DNA of 13,573 nt from DATNFP01 sp035606335. Lineage in GTDB: Bacteria > Bacteroidota > Bacteroidia > Chitinophagales > Chitinophagaceae. Under the pieces are notes generated by a model, which saw only the letters and a list, made by a program, of their open reading frames with translations, did not search any database and was not told the DNA's origin. Position numbers and translations under genes: made by a program. The stretch covers positions 1-13,573 of the forward strand of contig DATNFP010000102.1 of assembly GCA_035606335.1 (NCBI GenBank). Direction: 5' to 3'. Below, in pieces: positions 8,871 to 13,573 of this stretch (the stretch's first letter is position 1; the number at the start of each line of letters is the position of its first letter).

Positions 8871-10178
8871 ATGGAAGAAAAAACTAAAAGCAACTCCTCA
8901 ATAAAGAAAGTTGATATTAAGCTCCTGGTAGTAGATGATAGAGAAGACAACCTGTTTTCCATGGAAACTATCCTCGAAAAAGACGGGTACATTATAAAAA
9001 CTGCTAACTCCGGTAGAGCTGCCTTACGAACTTTGCTAAAAGAGCACGACTTTACGCTTATATTAATGGATGTGCAAATGCCCGATCTGAATGGCTTTGA
9101 AACAGCCGAGCTTATTTATGAGCGGGACAGACTGAAGCATATTCCCATTATTTTCATTACAGCCAATGATTTCGCCGAAGAAAATGTTTTCAAAGGCTAT
9201 CGGATGGGAGGGATAGACTATATATCCAAACCAATTAATCCGGAGCTGCTCAGAGCAAAAGTTAGTGTCTTTGTCGAGCTGTACAGGAAGAATTATGAAT
9301 TAAAGGCCCAGGAACAAAGGCTTATAGTAGCAAATGAAGTACTGGAAAACGAAATAACTGAAAGAAAAAATTCTGAAAATAAGGTACAGGTGCTAAATCA
9401 ACAGTTGCTGGATAATATCCAGCAATTAAAATCTACAAATGAAGAGTTAGAAAGATTTGCTTATGTGGCCTCTCACGACCTTCAGGAACCGCTACGTAAA
9501 ATAAGGCTGTTTGGCGACAGGCTGGAGGTAAAATATAAGCCGGTTTTGGAAGGCGAAGGAATGGATTTTTTGCAAAAGATCATTAAGGCGTCAGAAAGGA
9601 TGCAGATACTCATCAAAAATATCCTGGCATATTCAAAATCTTCCGTCAATGCGGATGCTTTTGAAGAAACAGATCTCAATGTTCTGGTAAATGATATCCT
9701 TTCAGATCTTGAAGTTTACATTAAACAAAAGGATGCGATTATTAATATAAGCAAATTGCCTTCTCTTAATATTATACCCAACCAATTCCGACAATTACTG
9801 CAAAACCTGATAATAAACGCGTTGAAATTTAATAAGGAAAATCAGCCGCCGGAAATAAAGATATCCGCCGAAATCGCCAAAGAAGTAAGCATATCCGGCA
9901 TTCAAAGCAAAACCTCTGAAGATGGCTTTTGCAATATATATATCAGTGATAATGGGATAGGATTTGAACAAAAGTACGCAGAACAAATATTTACCTTATT
10001 TAAGCGCCTGCATAGTTATGATCAATATGAAGGGACAGGCATTGGCTTGTCTGTCTGCAAAAAGATCGTTGAAAAACATAATGGTTTTATTTCTGCCGTA
10101 GGCGAAATAAATAAGGGCGCAACTTTTATTGTTTCTTTACCTGTCAAAAAACAAAATGCAATAGAACAATTTGCATAG
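8871..10178 (+). CDS. Receiver-histidine kinase (REC-HisKA-HATPase_c), phytochrome-type kinase core
   Basis: Soluble 435-residue protein, likely a phosphorelay partner of the upstream hybrid kinase. An N-terminal receiver (about 17-135) has KLLVVDDREDN, phospho-acceptor Asp67 in LILMDVQMP, the switch Thr in FITAND and Lys in YISKPI. A long coiled coil (about 140-195) links it to a HisKA domain whose H box, YVASHDLQEPLRKI, carries His202; this HDLQEPLR form is the one seen in bacterial phytochrome-like kinases. The ATPase domain shows LLQNLIINALKFN, DNGIGF, FTLFKRLH and GTGIGLSV. Input through a receiver rather than a sensor domain suggests that phosphorylation by another kinase, plausibly the poly-HAMP protein, controls its activity (inference). 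The start at 8871 is preferred because the ATG at 8864 is out of frame and closes after a few codons. The 10-base gap after the upstream stop indicates translational coupling. Its 3' end lies two bases from the convergent gene. Confidence 0.93.
   Translation: MEEKTKSNSSIKKVDIKLLVVDDREDNLFSMETILEKDGYIIKTANSGRAALRTLLKEHDFTLILMDVQMPDLNGFETAELIYERDRLKHIPIIFITANDFAEENVFKGYRMGGIDYISKPINPELLRAKVSVFVELYRKNYELKAQEQRLIVANEVLENEITERKNSENKVQVLNQQLLDNIQQLKSTNEELERFAYVASHDLQEPLRKIRLFGDRLEVKYKPVLEGEGMDFLQKIIKASERMQILIKNILAYSKSSVNADAFEETDLNVLVNDILSDLEVYIKQKDAIINISKLPSLNIIPNQFRQLLQNLIINALKFNKENQPPEIKISAEIAKEVSISGIQSKTSEDGFCNIYISDNGIGFEQKYAEQIFTLFKRLHSYDQYEGTGIGLSVCKKIVEKHNGFISAVGEINKGATFIVSLPVKKQNAIEQFA
10145..10176 (-). 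terminator. Candidate terminator for the minus-strand 98-residue gene, embedded in the kinase 3' end
   Basis: Read on the minus strand, ATGCAA (10176-10171) pairs with TTGCAT (10161-10156) around a 9-base loop, followed at once by TTTGTTTTTTG (10155-10145). The stem is short at six pairs, but position and U tract fit termination just after the stop codon at 10181. On the plus strand the same bases encode the last residues of the receiver-kinase (about KKQNAIEQFA). Confidence 0.45.
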
Positions 10179-10180
10179 AA

Positions 10181-10477
10181 CTATTCTTCTTCATTATTAG
10201 TTGAATTGTCGTTTGTTTTTTTCTGGCTGCCCAAACGATCGCTTTCATTAGCGTAGTTTGCGCCTTTGTTCTTTGTTTCCCCCTGTTTGTAAGATTTGCT
10301 ACCCAGATGCATTGATCCCTGTCCAAAATTGGAACCACCCTGAGTAGTAGAACCCGGCATATAATCTGCCCTCCCCTGGTTGCTTTCGCTATGTTGCTCT
10401 TTACTATTTCCGGGTGATTTAGTATTACTTACTTTCTTTTTATCTCCTTTTTGAATTTTGGTTTTATCCTTTTTCAT
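10181..10477 (-). CDS. Small glycine-rich disordered protein, hydrophilin-like (unknown function)
   Basis: I do not recognise a family for this 98-residue protein. It is extremely hydrophilic: a Lys-rich start (MKKDKTKIQKGDKKK), a central part rich in Gly, Ser, Asn and Gln (GGSNFGQGSMHLGSKSYKQG), and an acidic Asn/Glu tail. Twelve of 98 residues are glycine, there is no Cys or Trp, and no hydrophobic core, so it is probably intrinsically disordered and cytoplasmic. High glycine with high hydrophilicity matches the general definition of hydrophilins, proteins linked to osmotic and desiccation stress; that role is inference. It lies 26 bases downstream of the DUF3175 gene on the same strand, so the two are probably co-transcribed. 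It runs tail-to-tail into the receiver-kinase with a 2-base gap. An A-rich leader (AAAAAATAACAGT) precedes the ATG, without a Shine-Dalgarno site. Confidence 0.7.
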   Translation of the reverse strand: MKKDKTKIQKGDKKKVSNTKSPGNSKEQHSESNQGRADYMPGSTTQGGSNFGQGSMHLGSKSYKQGETKNKGANYANESDRLGSQKKTNDNSTNNEEE

Positions 10478-10503
10478 ACTGTTATTTTTTATAGCCTGAA
10501 AAA

Positions 10504-10827
10504 CTATTCTCGATTAAATACTTTTCGCAATTCATCTTTAGCTTTTTCCAGAATCTCTTTTTGTTTTTCCGGAAGGTTATGGCCTGCTCTATTAATATAA
10601 AAATTCAGCATGGACATAGCTGACTGAAATGGAGTGCCTTTTCTTCTATGGCTTTTATTTGCCGAACGCTTTAATGATAATGCTATCTTATGAGGATCAT
10701 CATCTTTAAATACATTATTTTCCAGATCGAGAGCATTGCTTGTAGCAGTTACTCTGGACGACCATTTTTTTACAACCTGATCGTTCCTCTTACCCTTCGA
10801 TCCTGATCTATCTCTACTGGTTGCCAT
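10504..10827 (-). CDS. DUF3175 family protein
   Basis: Basic 107-residue protein of unknown biochemical role. After a charged N-terminus (1-19) it shows the complete family signature: KKWSSRVTATSNALDLE (20-36), a DDPHKIALSLKRSA block (43-56), RRKGTPFQSAMSMLNFYINR (61-80) and a helical end KAKDELRKVF (95-104). The length is normal for the family and nothing appears broken. The even Arg/Lys distribution and helical pattern would suit nucleic-acid contact, but that is speculation. It is the first gene of a likely two-gene minus-strand unit with the 98-residue disordered protein, and is divergent from the acidic disordered protein gene across a 107-base gap. AAAGGA lies immediately before the ATG on the minus strand, which would be an unusually close ribosome binding site. 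Confidence 0.85.
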   Translation of the reverse strand: MATSRDRSGSKGKRNDQVVKKWSSRVTATSNALDLENNVFKDDDPHKIALSLKRSANKSHRRKGTPFQSAMSMLNFYINRAGHNLPEKQKEILEKAKDELRKVFNRE

Positions 10828-10934
10828 ATCCTTTGCATTAGTTTGTATTATACCGAATTAAAAACCATGCCTGCTTTGTTAATAATTTTATGGCACACAT
10901 TTTCTATTACTTATAAAAAACAAAACTTTTAAAA
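10828..10934. promoter_or_regulatory. Divergent promoter region between the DUF3175 and acidic-protein genes
   Basis: Two genes start outward from these 107 bases, so both promoters must lie here or inside the gene ends. The sequence is AT-rich, and no clear Bacteroidota TTG/TAnnTTTG promoter pair could be placed on either strand. The plus-strand leader is A-rich (AAAACTTTTAAAA before the ATG). The shared region makes co-regulation of the disordered proteins and DUF3175 possible. The role is inferred from gene layout only. Confidence 0.45.
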
Positions 10935-11351
10935 ATGGAACCACAATCAAATGATAAAGAAAGTCGCAATGAAAAGAAGCCTGATGCCCAAAAATCTGAC
11001 AATAAAGAAACACCGAAAAAAGAACAGCCGCAAGAGAACAAAAAGAAACATACATCCGCTCTCGAAGCTGCATCTATAGGGCGTAGCGCTACCGCACAGG
11101 TGGATCCTCATAGTAACAGCGGCCTGGCAAATACCGGTACTAATATTTCTTATGAAGGAGCAACTGCGCCTGCATCAGGTGGCTCTGTAGGAACGGGATA
11201 TTCTTCTGGCAAAGAAGCCACAGGGGAAACCTTAAGCACAAATTCAGATTACGAACAAAACCGGGCAACAAAAGAAAATAAAAAGGATATCGAAACTGAG
11301 AATACAAACGATGAAGAGGAAGATGCAGATGAAGAGAAGGATATAATTTAG
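10935..11351 (+). CDS. Acidic, disordered, hydrophilin-like protein (unknown function)
   Basis: Unrecognised 138-residue protein. Three compositional zones are visible: a mixed-charge Lys/Glu/Gln start (about 1-40, many KKE and NKE repeats), a middle rich in Gly, Ala, Ser and Thr (about 41-105, e.g. ISYEGATAPASGGSVGTGYS), and a strongly acidic end (EEEDADEEKDII). There is no signal peptide, membrane segment or cysteine. About 7% glycine and near-complete lack of hydrophobic residues suggest an intrinsically disordered cytoplasmic protein of the hydrophilin type, similar in style but not in clear sequence to the 98-residue protein on the other side of DUF3175. It is divergent from DUF3175 and convergent with the DUF5996 gene across 6 bases. 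Function is not inferable beyond a possible stress role. Confidence 0.7.
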   Translation: MEPQSNDKESRNEKKPDAQKSDNKETPKKEQPQENKKKHTSALEAASIGRSATAQVDPHSNSGLANTGTNISYEGATAPASGGSVGTGYSSGKEATGETLSTNSDYEQNRATKENKKDIETENTNDEEEDADEEKDII

Positions 11352-11365
11352 CTATCCTTATTTTT
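11337..11365 (+). terminator. Candidate terminator overlapping both convergent stop codons
   Basis: AAGGATA (11337-11343) pairs perfectly with TATCCTT (11353-11359) around a 9-base loop that contains the stop codon (11349-11351) of the acidic protein gene. TTTTT follows at 11361-11365. The 3' arm overlaps the stop codon (11358-11360) of the convergent DUF5996 gene. The stem is short with only two G-C pairs, so efficiency may be modest. It would serve plus-strand transcription only, because the minus-strand side lacks a U tract. Confidence 0.45.
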
Positions 11366-12293
11366 CAAACGAAGTAAGATCACATTCTAAATTGCTACGG
11401 TCCCAATTTCCGGTAGTAGTTGCTGCAACATAGGTGCTTTGTAAAAATTGTAATAACGTTTTTCCCGGATCCGGGGCTTGCCTTACTACTTCATAAGGCA
11501 ATATGAATTCACCCATCTCACTGCTAAAAAATGCTTCCTTAGGGGCAATATTTTGCGTGCCAAATGTATCCGGGGTAGGATAGCAATATGAATAAAAAAC
11601 AGGTTGCGGCATTTGCTCATTGCCAGGCCAAAATCCGCAGGAGCTTACCTCGTGTGAATATGCTTCCTGCATCACGTCGGATGGCAAATTGGGCATACTA
11701 CCTTCGTGTTTCGGTGCAGCCCTCCCTGAAAATCTTGTTACTGCCAGATCAAATGCTCCCCAAAACAAATGTACAGGACTGCATTTACCTCTAAATCCTG
11801 CCCTGAATCTCGTAAAAATATTATGAACATTTACTAAGACCTTCCAGTAAGTATACATTTGATCCGCATCATAAGTACAATGTATTTCATCATGTTCAAA
11901 TGGTATGGCCGGCTCTATCTCATTCGGCACACTATAAATGAAAGTATTAATTCCTAAATCTTTTAAACTGCTCATGATCTCTTTATAAAAACTTGCGACT
12001 GTTCTTGGGTACAGATCAATGATTTTACTATTACCAAAGCTCGAGATCACATGCGCCTTATGATTTACAAAGTCGAATGAAATTTCAAAAACACCATCTT
12101 CATACGGAATACTGCCTGTTGTTAAACCTCTTGGCGATACATATAGTGTAACATGCCATGAATGATTTATCCAGGGCATATTGCGTAATCTTATCTTTCC
12201 AACTATCTGCGTCCACAGTTGTACTGTTGCAAGTGTATCATTCAAATCTTCGTAAACTAAAACAGGCCAACTCTGTAATTTATCAGCATTCAT
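11358..12293 (-). CDS. DUF5996 family protein
   Basis: Soluble 311-residue protein of a conserved but uncharacterised family. It shows the full family pattern: SWPVLVYEDLNDTLATVQLW (8-27), NHSWHVTLYVSPRGLTTGSI (43-62), a FEISFDFVNHKAHV strand region (69-82), PFEHDEIHCTYD (131-142), GKCSPVHLFWGAFDLAVTRF (169-188), then SGRAAP, EAYSHEVSSCGFWPG (210-224) and a closing TGNWDR (294-299). The cluster of conserved His, Asp, Glu and Trp residues suggests an enzyme, but no reaction can be named. There is no signal peptide or membrane segment. It follows the TMEM175-like gene by 28 bases on the same strand and is probably in the same transcript. It is convergent with the acidic disordered protein gene. 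No Shine-Dalgarno site precedes the ATG. Confidence 0.85.
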   Translation of the reverse strand: MNADKLQSWPVLVYEDLNDTLATVQLWTQIVGKIRLRNMPWINHSWHVTLYVSPRGLTTGSIPYEDGVFEISFDFVNHKAHVISSFGNSKIIDLYPRTVASFYKEIMSSLKDLGINTFIYSVPNEIEPAIPFEHDEIHCTYDADQMYTYWKVLVNVHNIFTRFRAGFRGKCSPVHLFWGAFDLAVTRFSGRAAPKHEGSMPNLPSDVMQEAYSHEVSSCGFWPGNEQMPQPVFYSYCYPTPDTFGTQNIAPKEAFFSSEMGEFILPYEVVRQAPDPGKTLLQFLQSTYVAATTTGNWDRSNLECDLTSFEK

Positions 12294-12321
12294 AAAGCGT
12301 AACGATTAAGAAAACAGAAAA

Positions 12322-12924
12322 TTAATTGTTGTCTGTATGGATATTATCATGTGGGGCTACTTTATTTTCAATCCTTCTATCGGGTATAAACCACATCATG
12401 GCCACCACTATATACAAAGCTAACGATATCCATGAATTAACAAAAGCTAACGCTATGGCTATTGCGTAGATCACAAGAGATATTTTTCCCTTCCAGTCTT
12501 CACCTATAGCTTCTGCAAGTGTAGAATTTTTTCCTGCATGCTTAATCAATATCAATGATAATATAGTATATGAGAAACCGTTCATTATAAGTACCGATCC
12601 ATATAACGCGACAGGCCATTTAGAAAAGTGATTCTCACCCATCCACGCAGTTGCGAAGGGTATTAATGACAACCAGAACAACAGGTTAAGATTTGCCCAC
12701 AATGCAGAACCATTTATAGAATCTACTGCATAAAACATGTGATGATGATTATTCCAGTAGATGCCGATATATACAAAGCTAAGTACGTAACTAAAAAATA
12801 CCGGCAATAAAGGCTTAAGCACTTGTATACTATCACCATGTGGCACTCTTAGTTCCAGGACCATTATCGTGATTATAATGGCAATTACACCATCACTAAA
12901 AGCTTCCAGTCGTGATTTTTTCAT
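12322..12924 (-). CDS. TMEM175 family (DUF1211) potassium channel
   Basis: Inner-membrane protein of 200 residues, the usual size of bacterial TMEM175 subunits, which assemble as tetramers to form a K+-permeable channel. The N-terminus carries the family hallmark: Arg5 and the Phe-Ser-Asp triad at 9-11 inside RLEAFSDGVIAIIITIMVLE, which lines the pore in known structures. Six hydrophobic segments are visible at about 9-24, 37-57, 72-95, 103-127, 147-163 and 165-181. The WNNHHHMF stretch after the second segment is also typical. The C-terminal tail is short and polar. Isoleucines fill the first helix, where hydrophobic residues form the channel constriction. It is the first gene of a probable pair with DUF5996. 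A potassium leak or stress-adaptation role is inference. Confidence 0.88.
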   Translation of the reverse strand: MKKSRLEAFSDGVIAIIITIMVLELRVPHGDSIQVLKPLLPVFFSYVLSFVYIGIYWNNHHHMFYAVDSINGSALWANLNLLFWLSLIPFATAWMGENHFSKWPVALYGSVLIMNGFSYTILSLILIKHAGKNSTLAEAIGEDWKGKISLVIYAIAIALAFVNSWISLALYIVVAMMWFIPDRRIENKVAPHDNIHTDNN

Positions 12925-13160
12925 AAGCTAACTTGGCTGCACCTGCAATCATTAAATTTTAAAATAAGCTTTCACACCTGCTAACCTACTTTCAGTAGCA
13001 ATACCGCAAAGTAATTCATGCATCTAATTCATTTTGCTATAATAAACTTATGATTAAAATATTAATCCGGCAAGACTATACGAACGATGATATAAAATAG
13101 TAACACAAATAAAATTCACTAGTTGCTTTACTCTTTGCCTTATCATCTTATACTATAAAT
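12925..13160. other. Intergenic region upstream of the TMEM175-like gene
   Basis: These 236 AT-rich bases hold no reading frame or RNA gene that I can support. The minus-strand promoter of the TMEM175-DUF5996 pair should lie in the left part, but no convincing TAnnTTTG element was found. The right part leads into the terminator of the secreted-protein gene. Confidence 0.4.
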
Positions 13161-13197
13161 AATAAAAATGGCCGCTAATCATGCGGCCATTTTTATT
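13161..13197 (-). terminator. Strong intrinsic terminator, potentially bidirectional
   Basis: AATAAAAATGGCCGC (13161-13175) and GCGGCCATTTTTATT (13183-13197) are perfect reverse complements, a 15-bp stem with a 7-base loop (TAATCAT). The GC-rich core GGCCGC is flanked by A/T runs, giving a U tract in either direction. It lies 18 bases after the stop codon of the minus-strand sorting-domain protein gene and is best assigned to it. Confidence 0.9.
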
Positions 13198-13215
13198 TTG
13201 CAGAAATTATAGTTC

Positions 13216-13573
13216 TTATCTCACAACCATTTTTTGGATCATTCTCTGTCCATCTGCCATGAACTCTACAAAGTAGACTCCTCTTGGTTCATTGGTCAGA
13301 TCTAGCTCTGTCGTAAATTGTCCTGTCGTGTTGTTGAAGCTCCGCTGCTGTATCTGCTGACCTGTCAGGTTCGTTACCGTGATCTGTACATTCTTGATCA
13401 GGTCGGTTGCCGTGAACTCTACCGTGAACTTCCCTGTTGTCGGGTTCGGATACATAGACAAATGCTCTACATTGCTCACATTGCCCACACTCGTAGATAT
13501 CGGCCCTTTGTGGAACTTAACCACAAAGTCTTCCGTTTCTCCTGACGTATACGCTCCACAAGCGTCATCCGAT
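13216..13573 (-). CDS. C-terminus of a T9SS-secreted protein (GEVED end plus type A sorting domain), partial
   Basis: Only the last 118 residues lie in the window; the frame stays open to the right edge, so the true start is outside. The first visible residues, DDACGAYTSGETEDFVVKF, match the end of a GEVED-type domain, common in Bacteroidota extracellular enzymes and adhesins. A linker leads to LSMYPNPTTGKFTVEF, then VTNLTGQQI, LDLTNEPRGVYFVEF and the closing MIQKMVVR, which is a type A T9SS C-terminal sorting domain (about 80 residues). Such proteins cross the outer membrane through T9SS, and the domain is removed on export, often with attachment to the cell surface. The catalytic or binding part is off-window. 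A GTG at 13524 could be misread as a start, but the in-frame upstream codons continue the domain. The gene is followed by the strong hairpin terminator. Confidence 0.9.
   Translation of the reverse strand, partial: SDDACGAYTSGETEDFVVKFHKGPISTSVGNVSNVEHLSMYPNPTTGKFTVEFTATDLIKNVQITVTNLTGQQIQQRSFNNTTGQFTTELDLTNEPRGVYFVEFMADGQRMIQKMVVR

Noticed and set aside
10166..10222. Composite hairpin after the kinase operon stop (ACAATT/AATTGT plus AACTA/TAGTT, then a T run)
   Set aside because: Two short AT-rich stems with an asymmetric internal loop do not make a convincing plus-strand terminator.
10144..10338. Minus-strand 64-codon frame overlapping the 98-residue gene and the kinase end
   Set aside because: It overlaps two better-supported genes in another frame and shows no coherent composition or domain.
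11588..11826. Two overlapping plus-strand open frames of 68 codons
   Set aside because: They lie inside the well-supported minus-strand DUF5996 gene, have no recognisable product and overlap each other in different frames.
13216..13524. Complete 102-residue protein starting with GTG at 13524
   Set aside because: The frame continues upstream to the window edge with residues of a GEVED domain end, so this is an internal codon of a larger gene.
13318..13545. Plus-strand 75-codon frame at the right edge
   Set aside because: It is antisense to the clear T9SS sorting domain.

Overview
The window most likely comes from a Bacteroidota chromosome, and Chitinophagaceae-like is my best guess. The support is a type IX secretion (T9SS) C-terminal sorting domain with GEVED-type residues at the right edge, AT-rich DNA (roughly 40% GC by eye), start codons mostly lacking Shine-Dalgarno sequences, and the kinds of large hybrid kinases common in that phylum. 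No rRNA, tRNA, CRISPR array, insertion sequence or phage gene was seen.

Left part (1-1882): a hairpin terminator sits just upstream of a lipoprotein di-heme cytochrome c peroxidase (MauG/CcpA family). This protein carries a large extra N-terminal helical domain that looks imelysin-like.

Centre (2168-10178): a two-gene signalling operon. The first gene encodes a 2230-residue soluble hybrid histidine kinase. Its N-terminal half is a poly-HAMP array of twelve in-phase 92-residue (276-bp) units preceded by about three divergent HAMP modules, so about 27 HAMP modules in all. This is followed by GAF, coiled coil, HisKA, HATPase_c and three receiver domains. The repeat closely resembles that of fungal group III kinases (Nik1/Os-1). 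Ten bases downstream, a 435-residue protein has a receiver domain in front of a phytochrome-type histidine kinase. Neither protein has a DNA-binding or Hpt domain, so the output partner lies outside the window.

Right part (10181-12924): small stress-type genes. On the minus strand a DUF3175 protein is followed by a 98-residue glycine-rich disordered protein. Divergent from them is a 138-residue acidic disordered protein. Next comes a minus-strand pair, a TMEM175-type potassium channel followed by a DUF5996 protein. Both tail-to-tail junctions are only 2 and 6 bp wide, and candidate terminators are embedded in the ends of the opposing reading frames.

Right edge (13216-13573): the C-terminus of a T9SS cargo protein read on the minus strand, followed by a perfect 15-bp-stem terminator.

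Working hypothesis (inference only): a kinase of the fungal osmosensor type, two hydrophilin-like proteins and a K+ channel within a few kilobases could form an osmotic or desiccation stress neighbourhood. The separate strands and promoters mean co-regulation is not shown by the sequence.
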